Source: Rhodoferax ferrireducens
GTDB taxonomy: Bacteria; Pseudomonadota; Gammaproteobacteria; Burkholderiales; Burkholderiaceae_C
Reading direction: 5' to 3'
Length of the DNA stretch: 64,000 bases
NCBI RefSeq assembly: GCF_003347515.1
Contig: NZ_QEII01000323.1
Span: 82,128-146,127, forward strand
A model generated the notes under the pieces. That model ran no database searches, had not been told where the DNA came from, and saw only the letters and a list, made by a program, of their open reading frames with translations. This document shows positions 24,603 to 32,572 of the stretch, piece after piece; positions within the stretch are counted from its first letter, which is position 1; each line of letters begins with the position of its first letter. Made by a program: the position numbers and the translations under genes.

Positions 24603-24734
24603 AGGAAATCAAGACCCTCCAAATCAGGCCTGTCGACTCAACTTATTCTGTCAATATTCCCTTGTACCGGCTCCCGAAGTTGCGACTATACGAGTATCCA
24701 AGGTCCCAAATGTACCCGCTGTAAGATGAGTTGC

Positions 24735-26531
24735 ATGCGTTGGTTGACCCCTCCCCCATACATGTTTTTTCTCCGTCGCCGCGTCTTCCTCGCGCTGATT
24801 CTTTTGTCCACTCTGAATTTCGCGGCTTCCGGCGAACAACGTCCCGTGCGCATTGGCCTGCTGGCCTTTCTCGACACCGAGGCAATGACCAGCCAGTGGA
24901 CGCCGCTGGTCAATCATCTTGCGGCCGCGCTTCCAGGCTACAAGCCGGTTCTCATTCAGCTAGACCATGCGGCTCTGCGCGAGGCGGTGGCCACCCAGTC
25001 AGTCGACTTTGTCATCACCAATCCAGGCAGCTATGTCGCGCTCGAAATGGAATTCGGCATCAGCCGGATTGCCACGCTCGATACCGCGCAGGCACCTTCA
25101 CCGATGCGGGCGGTCGGTTCGGCCGTGATTGTGCGGGCCGACCGCAAAGATTTGGTTTCCTTGTCCGATCTAGCCGGCAAGCGCGTGATCGCCGTCGGAG
25201 AAAATGCTTTTGGTGGTTTCCAGGTGGCGTGGCGCGAGTTTGCGCAACTTGGCCTTGACCCCTTCACGGACTTCGCGCAACTCGACTTCGTCGGCTTGCC
25301 GATGCACACGGTGACCGACGCCGTTATCGAAGGCCGCGCCGATGCCGGGATCGTTCGGGCCTGCACCATTGAAAATCTGGCGTCACGCCCTCCGTCTGGC
25401 TTTCGCGTGCTGTCGCCACGCCGCGAGCCGGATTTTCCCTGCCAGACGTCGACCCGTCTTTATCCCGACTGGCCGATTGCCACGCTGCGGAGCACGCCGC
25501 CGGCCCTGGCGAAGTCCATCGCCATCGCGTTACTCGCCATGTCGGTGACGCCGGAAGGCATGTCGTGGACAGTGCCGGCCGATTACCAGGCGGTCCATGA
25601 GCTGTTTCGCGAACTGCAAACGGGGCCATACAGCTACCTCAAGGAAAGCACGCTGCGGGCGGCTGTGGTCCGCTACTGGCCGCTGATACTCATGCTGGCG
25701 ACGCTGATGGTCGCCTGGATTATCTACACCGTGCGGGTTGAGTATCTGGTGCAGGCGCGTACCGCCGCGCTGCGACAGGCGCTGGACGAACGCAAGACAA
25801 TTGAAGGTCGCATGCGCGTGCATCAAGAGCAGGTCGAGCACCTGTCACGCCTCTCAATACTCGGCGAGCTTTCCGGCACGCTGGCGCATGAAATCAATCA
25901 GCCACTCGCCAGCATTGGCAACTATGCGCAGAGCCTGGTGCTGCGGGTGGACAACGGCCGCGTGACCGATGCCGCCGTGCGTGAGGCCAGCCTCGAGATG
26001 GCCGGCCAGGCCGCGCGGGCGGCGGGCATCCTGAGTCGCATTCGCGGTTTTTCCCGGAAGCGGGCGACCGTGCGTGAACGCCGTGTTCTGGCCGAGCTGG
26101 TGCGCGAAACGGTTGTACTGTTTTCGGGGATGCTTTCAAACCGGCCCGAGATTCGGGTGGATGAGGGAACGGCAGCAAACTGTGTGGTTGAGGTTGATCC
26201 CCTGCAGATCCAGCAAATCATGCTGAACCTGCTCAAGAATGGGCTGGACGCGATGCAGGATTTACCTGACGACCAGCGCCGCCTGGACATCGTTCTGCGA
26301 CCGGACAACGGCACGCTGCACGTTGCGGTTCGTGATTACGGGCGCGGCCTCGCCCCCGAGGCGCAAGAACATCTGTTTGAGCCTTTTTTTACCACCAAGA
26401 CGGACGGCCTGGGGCTCGGCCTGTCGATCTGCACCACCATCATTGAAGCGCACGGCGGCCGCCTTTCGGCCCAGCCGCCGGCCGAAGGGCCTGGACTGGT
26501 CTTCACTTTTACGCTCCCCACTCATGACTGA
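24735..26531 (+). CDS. ttrS: Tetrathionate-type sensor histidine kinase
   Basis: About 598 aa. After a signal/anchor segment (FLALILLSTLNFAAS) comes a periplasmic phosphonate-binding-like domain (RPVRIGLLAFLDTEAM onwards), a membrane helix (LILMLATLMVAWIIYTV) and a kinase core with H-box LAHEINQPLASIGN, N-box NLLKNGLDAM and GLGLGLSIC. TtrS senses tetrathionate outside the membrane and phosphorylates TtrR. The start is uncertain: ATGs at 24726, 24735 and 24762 are possible; 24735 has a purine-rich TAAGATGAG just upstream. Arr/Arx arsenic kinases share this architecture, but the neighbours point to tetrathionate. Confidence 0.85.
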   Translation: MRWLTPPPYMFFLRRRVFLALILLSTLNFAASGEQRPVRIGLLAFLDTEAMTSQWTPLVNHLAAALPGYKPVLIQLDHAALREAVATQSVDFVITNPGSYVALEMEFGISRIATLDTAQAPSPMRAVGSAVIVRADRKDLVSLSDLAGKRVIAVGENAFGGFQVAWREFAQLGLDPFTDFAQLDFVGLPMHTVTDAVIEGRADAGIVRACTIENLASRPPSGFRVLSPRREPDFPCQTSTRLYPDWPIATLRSTPPALAKSIAIALLAMSVTPEGMSWTVPADYQAVHELFRELQTGPYSYLKESTLRAAVVRYWPLILMLATLMVAWIIYTVRVEYLVQARTAALRQALDERKTIEGRMRVHQEQVEHLSRLSILGELSGTLAHEINQPLASIGNYAQSLVLRVDNGRVTDAAVREASLEMAGQAARAAGILSRIRGFSRKRATVRERRVLAELVRETVVLFSGMLSNRPEIRVDEGTAANCVVEVDPLQIQQIMLNLLKNGLDAMQDLPDDQRRLDIVLRPDNGTLHVAVRDYGRGLAPEAQEHLFEPFFTTKTDGLGLGLSICTTIIEAHGGRLSAQPPAEGPGLVFTFTLPTHD

Positions 26532-27159
26532 TTTTGCTAACAATCCGGTGATCCATGTCGTGGACGATGACGCGGCGTTTCGCCGCTCGCTCGTTTTTCT
26601 GCTCGAATCGCTCGGCTGGCCGGTGCTCGCGCACGCCTCTGCGGGCGACTTTCTCAGGGCCTGCCCGGTGCCGCCGGCGGATTTCGGCTGTCTCGTGCTG
26701 GACATCCGCATGCCCGGCATGAATGGGCTTGAACTTCAGCAGGCGTTGCGCGCACGGGGCTGGACGCCGGCTGTGGTGTTCATGACTGGGCACGGCGACG
26801 TCGAACTCGCGGTGCAGGCGATGAAGCAGGGGGCTTTTGATTTTCTCGAAAAGCCGTTTCGCGATCAAACCTTGCTCGATACAGTCGGCGCCGCCGTGCG
26901 CCACGGCGGCGAACAGCGGGTAGCAGAGCAACGGCGCGAGCGCGGGCAACTGCTGCTCGCCCGCCTGTCGCCACGCGAGCGGGAAGTAGCCCGCCTCGTT
27001 GCGCTTGGCCTGCCGAACAAGCTGGTGGCGCGCGACCTCGAGATCAGCGAAAAGACGGTGCATGTGCATCGCCAGCACGTCATGGAAAAAGCCGAGGTCA
27101 GCAGTGCCGCCGAACTGGCTCGCCTCATGTTGTGGGTCGACCCACAGGCGCTCGGTTGA
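26524..27159 (+). CDS. ttrR: Response regulator, FixJ/TtrR type
   Basis: 211 aa. Receiver domain with acidic pocket D14-D16, phosphoacceptor D60 (LVLDIRMPGMNG) and EKPF, then a LuxR-type helix-turn-helix (LSPREREVARLVALGLPNKLVA ... KTVHVHR). It overlaps ttrS by 8 nt. It should activate the ttrBCA promoter in response to TtrS. It is convergent with ttrA, 14 nt apart. Confidence 0.88.
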   Translation: MTDFANNPVIHVVDDDAAFRRSLVFLLESLGWPVLAHASAGDFLRACPVPPADFGCLVLDIRMPGMNGLELQQALRARGWTPAVVFMTGHGDVELAVQAMKQGAFDFLEKPFRDQTLLDTVGAAVRHGGEQRVAEQRRERGQLLLARLSPREREVARLVALGLPNKLVARDLEISEKTVHVHRQHVMEKAEVSSAAELARLMLWVDPQALG

Positions 27160-27173
27160 GGATACCGTCGCGC

Positions 27174-30100
27174 TCAGGCGCGGTCCAGTTTGGCGGGCAG
27201 GCCGTTGCGTACAGCGGTGCCGGCGATGGCGTCAACCCACACTGATTTGCCGGGCCGGGTGGGGTCGGCGAGTCCGAGGTCGTTGATGTTGATGCCAGCG
27301 CGCAATGCGGGCTTGTCCGGCTGCTGTAGTTTGCCAATGCGGTGGGCGCGGGCGCCGAGCTCGCGATGGCCAAAGCCGTGCTCGATGGCGACGACGCCCT
27401 GCATCACGCCCTCATGCACGATCACGGTCGTTTTGACGGCACCGCCTGGCGTGCTCAGGGTGGCAATGTCGCCGCTCTTCAGTCCCGCCTTGGCGGCATC
27501 GGCCGGATGCACGAGGAGCGGATTGTTGGCGTGAACTCCGGTCAGCCGGGTAGCGGCGATGCTGTAGGAGTTTTGCAGCGCCGACTTGAAGCTGACCACC
27601 TGCAGCGGCCACTTCGCTTCGCCGTAGATCTTGCGCATCGGCGTGCCGTCGAAAAAGGCGGGTTGCTGCCAGCTGGCACAGCCCGTGAAGCGCTTGCCGG
27701 TGATGCTGTTTTTGCTGCCACCGACCATGTCACTCCATAGCCAGAGTGGATTCTTGAAACGGTTGGTCTGCCATTCGGGATTGTTCTCGTCCTGGGCGTC
27801 CTTGGCGGGTTGGTAGCGTCCACCCCGGGTGAACAGGAAGGCCACCTTGCGCCACTCCTCGGGCTTCAGGTTAGCCTCAAGCAGCGGGCGCAGCCGGTCG
27901 ACACCAGACAGCGTGAGGTCCTCGTCGGTGGCGTCGGGCACCGGCTCCTTGCCGAGCCAGGCGATGTTGGCGCCGCCGCGCAGATACCAGTGCTCGGGGC
28001 GCTCCAGCGGTAATGGCTTTCCATCCATGTCGCTCATGGCCTCCGGCCCGAAGCCGGGAAGCGCCATGGCTTTCGCCAGCGCGATGAAGAAGGTTTCCAT
28101 GCCAATGGCCTGACCGTCCGGCGTTTTCGCCGCCTTGGGCTCGACCACCGGCCAGCGCGCCGTGCAGGCCTTGGTCGGCACACCCGCCCACGGTGCGCTC
28201 CAGCCCCAGCTTTCGTACATCAGTGAATCCGGCACGATGTAGTCGGCGAAGGCGTTGCTTTCGTTGATCAGCGGATCGACTGAGATGATCAGGGGAATTT
28301 TCTTCGGATCGGCGAGGTCTTTTTCGATCTGTGCGCGCAAACCGGGGATGCCATAGAGCGGGTTGGAGCTCCACAGGATCAGAGCCCGAATGCCGTAGGG
28401 GTAGCCGTTCATGGCCCCGGTGAACCATTCAGTGGCCAGGCCCGGTGCGTTCGGGAACCACGGTGACTGTGCCGGGTAGGGTTTGCCTTCGGTTTTTTTG
28501 CGCGCGAATTCGCTGGTTTTTTCGTAGGGCGCGTTACGGCCAAGTGGCGTGCCTTTGGGCTTGATCGCACCGGGGAAATTGTCGAGGTTGTAGCGCGGCC
28601 CCTCGCCGTTGTCCTTGAAGCTGCCGCCGTTCATGACCAGGCCGCCCTTCCAGTTCAGGTTGCCGATCAGCAGGTTGAGCGTCATTACCGAGAAGGCGTT
28701 GTAGAAGCCGGCGCCCGACATCATGCCGCCGTGGGCGATGACTGACGCCTTCCTGCCGTGGCTGGTGAACTCGGCGGCCAGCGCGCTGATGGTGGGTACC
28801 GCAATGCCGCAGGCTTGGGCGCATTGCTCAATCGTCTGCTTCTCAATGGATGCCTTGAGCAGCAGCCAGGCGGTTTGCACCGCAAGCGGTTTGTCGTCAA
28901 CGGTCAGGCTGGCCTGGGCGTCAAGTGCGGCCGGGCCGCTTGCCTCACCGGCCAGCGCCGGCTTGCCGTCGGCACCGAGGACCAGATAGGAATCGCTCTC
29001 CTTGTAGCGCTCTTCCTCGGCAAGTGGCAAACCGATATCGGAGCCGCGCAGAAAGCGCCCTTGGCGCGGGTGACCCGCTTCGGTGATGACCAGCCAGGTG
29101 GCACTGGAGAAGGACGGCTCGCCCTGCTGTTCGGCGACCGTGAGGTTGGGGTTGGCGAGGTAGGCGGTATTGATGCGCCCGTTGTCGAGCATCCAGCGCA
29201 TCATGCCGAGCGCCAGTGCGCTGTCGGTGCCGGGACGGATCGGAATCCAGCGGCCGCGGTCGGCGGCGGCGCGGTTGTCGGCGTTGGTCAGAACCGGGTC
29301 GACCACCACATAGTTGAGTTTGCCGTCGCTGCGCCCCTTGGCCAGCATGGCGCCGGTACGCTTGAACGGGTTGCCGGCATTGCCCGGCGCCGTGCCGATG
29401 AAGATGACGAACTCGCTGTTGGCCAGATCGGGCTTGCCGTGCGGCATTTTTTTCATGTCGCCGAACAAGGCGCCGGAGCCGGAGCGGTAGGCGCCGCCAC
29501 AGTAGGAGCCGTGGCCAACGAAATTGAGGGTGCCGTAGGAATTGTTCCAGAAGCGCCGGGCGAAAGCTTCACGGCCGTCATTGACGCTGGAGAGCAGCGC
29601 TACCTGATTGACCTGGGCGCCGAATTCGGGCTGCGCGGTGTCGATCGGCGTAGTCAGTTTACGCAGGGCCTTGAGGCCGGCAACCGGACCTTCGCCGAAC
29701 AGGTCACCGCCTTCAGTCACTTCCCTGACCAATTGGTCAAAGGCGATGGGCTCCCACTTGCCGGAGTTGCGTGGGCCGACGCGTTTCAGTGGCGTCAGGA
29801 CGCGAAATGGCGAGCTGATCTGCGACAGCACAGCGTTACCCCGGCCGCAGGCGGTCGAGCGGCCGACGAGGCCTTTATCCTGAAAGCGCGACATGGCGAT
29901 CAGGCTTTCCTTGACGGAGGCCTTCATCGGCAGGTGCGGTTCGGTAGAGAGCGGGCTGTAGGGATTGCCTGCCACGCGAATGATGCGGCCCGACGCCTTG
30001 TCGATGCGCACCCGCACACCGCACTGGGTGGTGCAGCCCAGGCAGGCGGTGTAGCTGACCTGCTGCGCGGGGTTGGGCTGCAGCTTGCCGGTGATGGGGT

Positions 30101-30260
30101 CCACCGTGAATTCGGGTGCGGCGGCATTGCCCCAGACATTGTGCTTGGGCGCATCTTTACCCATCACCTTGTCGGCGATACGGCCCAGGGTTTGCGAAAA
30201 ACCGACGGTGAAGGCGGTGAGCCCGCCGGCGGCGATGAGTTGGCGACGTGTGTTTTTCAT
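27174..30260 (-). CDS. ttrA: Tetrathionate reductase catalytic subunit A
   Basis: 1028 aa molybdopterin oxidoreductase, near the 1020 aa of Salmonella TtrA. A twin-arginine signal (KNTRRQLIAAGG) exports it folded. A 4Fe-4S site is formed by C73, C76, C80 (CLGCTTQC) and C138 (STACGRG). The molybdenum ligand is likely C254 in GHGSYCGGAYRSGSG. It reduces tetrathionate to thiosulfate in anaerobic respiration. ArrA arsenate reductases are relatives and the ars operon is next door, but the CLGCTTQC start, TtrB/TtrC partners and TsdA neighbour favour tetrathionate. Confidence 0.87.
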   Translation of the reverse strand: MKNTRRQLIAAGGLTAFTVGFSQTLGRIADKVMGKDAPKHNVWGNAAAPEFTVDPITGKLQPNPAQQVSYTACLGCTTQCGVRVRIDKASGRIIRVAGNPYSPLSTEPHLPMKASVKESLIAMSRFQDKGLVGRSTACGRGNAVLSQISSPFRVLTPLKRVGPRNSGKWEPIAFDQLVREVTEGGDLFGEGPVAGLKALRKLTTPIDTAQPEFGAQVNQVALLSSVNDGREAFARRFWNNSYGTLNFVGHGSYCGGAYRSGSGALFGDMKKMPHGKPDLANSEFVIFIGTAPGNAGNPFKRTGAMLAKGRSDGKLNYVVVDPVLTNADNRAAADRGRWIPIRPGTDSALALGMMRWMLDNGRINTAYLANPNLTVAEQQGEPSFSSATWLVITEAGHPRQGRFLRGSDIGLPLAEEERYKESDSYLVLGADGKPALAGEASGPAALDAQASLTVDDKPLAVQTAWLLLKASIEKQTIEQCAQACGIAVPTISALAAEFTSHGRKASVIAHGGMMSGAGFYNAFSVMTLNLLIGNLNWKGGLVMNGGSFKDNGEGPRYNLDNFPGAIKPKGTPLGRNAPYEKTSEFARKKTEGKPYPAQSPWFPNAPGLATEWFTGAMNGYPYGIRALILWSSNPLYGIPGLRAQIEKDLADPKKIPLIISVDPLINESNAFADYIVPDSLMYESWGWSAPWAGVPTKACTARWPVVEPKAAKTPDGQAIGMETFFIALAKAMALPGFGPEAMSDMDGKPLPLERPEHWYLRGGANIAWLGKEPVPDATDEDLTLSGVDRLRPLLEANLKPEEWRKVAFLFTRGGRYQPAKDAQDENNPEWQTNRFKNPLWLWSDMVGGSKNSITGKRFTGCASWQQPAFFDGTPMRKIYGEAKWPLQVVSFKSALQNSYSIAATRLTGVHANNPLLVHPADAAKAGLKSGDIATLSTPGGAVKTTVIVHEGVMQGVVAIEHGFGHRELGARAHRIGKLQQPDKPALRAGININDLGLADPTRPGKSVWVDAIAGTAVRNGLPAKLDRA

Positions 30261-30276
30261 GATGATCTCCTTGCGC

Positions 30277-31374
30277 TTACGCGGATTTGGCGGTCAGGCG
30301 CTCGACCGGCAGCAGCGTGGTGAGTACGATGAACAGAGCGACCCACAAGCCAAAGGTGCCGACAATGCCAAGCAGGCCGTCGTAGCCGAGCGGCAGTTGA
30401 TACTGATAAAAGCCAGCCCCGGTCTTGGGAACTTCTTGTCCACCGATGAAGATAGTCCAGCGCATCATCCAGGCGCTGTGCAGGGCGAGCAGGCCGATCA
30501 GCCATCCGCTGCCCGGGCGGCGCAGCGCAAGCCACAGCGTCAATGCCGTGCTGCCAGCGGCCCAAACTGCGGTCAGCTTCCAGGCGGCGGAGGGTGCTAC
30601 CTGGGCCAGTGCCTGGGCGTGGCTCGGCGACAAGCCCGTGAGGCCAAGCAGCAGCCAGACCGCGCCGATCAACAGGGCCAGTCCCTGCGTTAGTGCCAGG
30701 GCCCGGGACAGGCGTTTGGTATCGTCTGAGGAGGCCGGCTTGCCAGCAAAACGCTGGAGGATCAGCGTGAGGCCGATGCCACCCGCCAGCGCAGTGACCA
30801 CGAACTGCACCGGCAGGAAGGGTGTGTCCCACAGCGGACGCGCTCGGACCACCATCACCTCCATGCCGGTATAAACCGCGACCAACGAGGCGCCGACGAA
30901 GGCAAGGGCGGCGGCGGCGAGCAGCGCGCCCCGGCTTTCGAATCCGCCGTAGGCCATCCGTCGGCAAAGACGGGCCAGGCGCGGCGACAGGGCGCCATCC
31001 GCCGCCTGTTGCGCCAGCAGTGGTCGGAAAGCCAGCCAGGCGTACAGGATCAGGCCGCCCAGATAGACGGGGATGAAGAAGGCACCCCAAGACATCCATG
31101 AGGAGGGCGTGAAGTACAGATAGAAGTGATAAAAGCGGCCCGGCTGATGCAGGTCGGCCAGCAGCGCAACGGGCGCCGTCAGGCCGCAGAGCAGGGCAGC
31201 GAGCAGGGCAACCCGCGAAATTCCGATCCAACCGGGACGCCGCCAGACGATGCCCGGCAGCGAGACCACAAAGGCGCCGTAGGACAGGCCAATCAGAAAG
31301 AAGTACTGCACTGCCCACGGCAGCCAGGCGACTTCGCGGACAACATTGACGGTTTCAACAATGGTCGGGTTCAT
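30277..31374 (-). CDS. ttrC: Tetrathionate reductase membrane subunit C (NrfD-like)
   Basis: 365 aa with about nine membrane helices. It is an NrfD/PsrC-type quinol-oxidising anchor that passes electrons from menaquinol or ubiquinol to TtrB. FTPSSWMSWGAFFIPVYL and LHSAWMMRWTIFIGGQEVPKT are characteristic. The start overlaps the ttrB stop (ATGA); a longer start at 31404 lacks support. Confidence 0.87.
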   Translation of the reverse strand: MNPTIVETVNVVREVAWLPWAVQYFFLIGLSYGAFVVSLPGIVWRRPGWIGISRVALLAALLCGLTAPVALLADLHQPGRFYHFYLYFTPSSWMSWGAFFIPVYLGGLILYAWLAFRPLLAQQAADGALSPRLARLCRRMAYGGFESRGALLAAAALAFVGASLVAVYTGMEVMVVRARPLWDTPFLPVQFVVTALAGGIGLTLILQRFAGKPASSDDTKRLSRALALTQGLALLIGAVWLLLGLTGLSPSHAQALAQVAPSAAWKLTAVWAAGSTALTLWLALRRPGSGWLIGLLALHSAWMMRWTIFIGGQEVPKTGAGFYQYQLPLGYDGLLGIVGTFGLWVALFIVLTTLLPVERLTAKSA

Positions 31375-32132
31375 GATTCGTCTCCATGAGTTGCGGGGTT
31401 CCACAGCGCGCCCTGGCCCTCCACCTTGCCCTGGAAGCGTTCATCCAGGCCGATGTAATAGACGCGAGGCTTGGTACCGAGTTCGGGCTTGAGCACCTTC
31501 AGTTGGTCGCTGGCGGCGTTCATACGTACACGTAATTCACCGTTGGGATCGTTTAGATCGCCAAAAATCCGCGCCCCGCCAACGCAGGTTTCAACGCAGG
31601 CCGGCAGCAAACCGGCCTCCAGTCGGTGGCCGCAGAAGGTGCATTTGTCAGCCTTGCCAGTCTGGTGATTGATGAAGCGGGCGTCGTAGGGACAGGCCTG
31701 AACGCAGTAGGCGCAGCCCACACAGCGGTCACCGTCGACCAGTACCAGGCCGTCCTCACGCTTGAATGTGGCGCCGACCGGGCACACCGGGATGCACGGC
31801 GGGTTGTCACAGTGGTTGCAAAGGCGTGGCAGCACGTAGGTGCCCGCTGGCTGGCCAACCTGATCGCTCTGCTTGACGCTGTAGGTGGAGACGATGGTGC
31901 GAAAACTGCCCTCGGGGACGTCGTTTTCGTTGATGCAGGCCATGGTGCAGGCTTGGCAGCCAATGCACTTGCGGATATCGATCAGCATGCCCCAATGCGT
32001 GGTGGACTGCGTGGCAAGGGCTGTAGCCGGTAGGCTGACGGCACCCATGGTGACGACGGGAATCCCACGTAGAAACGCACGTCTCGACGAAGACTGGAGC
32101 GGGTCGGTAGGGCTGATTGCTTCGATTTTCAT
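31371..32132 (-). CDS. ttrB: Tetrathionate reductase iron-sulfur subunit B
   Basis: 253 aa. A twin-arginine-type signal (SRRAFLRG) precedes four ferredoxin-like cysteine clusters: CIGCQACTMAC, CNHCDNPPCIPVC, CVGCAYCVQAC and CTFC...C, for four 4Fe-4S centres. The order and flanking residues (PRLCNHCDNPPC, EAGLLPACVETCVGGAR) match TtrB closely. It wires TtrC to TtrA. First gene of ttrBCA; AAGGAAAG precedes the ATG at 32132. Confidence 0.9.
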   Translation of the reverse strand: MKIEAISPTDPLQSSSRRAFLRGIPVVTMGAVSLPATALATQSTTHWGMLIDIRKCIGCQACTMACINENDVPEGSFRTIVSTYSVKQSDQVGQPAGTYVLPRLCNHCDNPPCIPVCPVGATFKREDGLVLVDGDRCVGCAYCVQACPYDARFINHQTGKADKCTFCGHRLEAGLLPACVETCVGGARIFGDLNDPNGELRVRMNAASDQLKVLKPELGTKPRVYYIGLDERFQGKVEGQGALWNPATHGDES

Positions 32133-32572
32133 GACAACTTTCCTTGGTTCAAGGTGTGCCACAAGGTTAGGCCCGAATTGACCCGACTGAAATTGGTGTG
32201 ATAAGGCAGTTGACTAGATGGTTTTACCTATCGGACAACAAAACCTTCCCACGAGCGCTGTGGTAACTCACTGAAAAGCCGATCTGCCGACTGCATTGCG
32301 GTATTCAAACCTTGCCGCGAAGCGGCCATTCGACATTCAACGTGGCGGACGATTGACAGTGGCGCTTCCTGGGCATGCACTAGTGAGCTGTGCGTTGCCG
32401 TACAGACAGACAACTGTCTTTGACTCCAGAATTAAATCGTTTGCAGTCACGGGGGCAGATGCCACATATTGCAAGAAAAAGCTGATCGGCGGACATAAAA
32501 AATGGTACTTTTTTAGACGCAATCCTCTTTATGACGACGTAGGTGCAAGTGTTTTTTTGAAGGATTTATGCA
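32133..32572. promoter_or_regulatory. Divergent intergenic region between ttrB and the pentaheme cytochrome gene
   Basis: 440 bp, AT-richer than its surroundings, with no credible gene. It must hold the ttrB promoter on the minus strand and the cytochrome promoter on the plus strand, and probably TtrR sites. I could not recognise a specific motif by eye. A GAAGGATTT ribosome site lies just before the ATG at 32573. Confidence 0.5.

Noticed and set aside
28758..30323. 521-codon plus-strand open frame over ttrA
   Set aside because: Antisense to a well-supported molybdoprotein; no domain or ribosome site.
27174..32132. Respiratory arsenate reductase (arr/arx) instead of tetrathionate reductase
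   Set aside because: The ars operon next door makes it tempting, but TtrB-like cysteine clusters and flanks, the NrfD-type TtrC, the A subunit of about 1030 aa and the TsdA neighbour fit tetrathionate better. Phylogeny of the A subunit would settle it.
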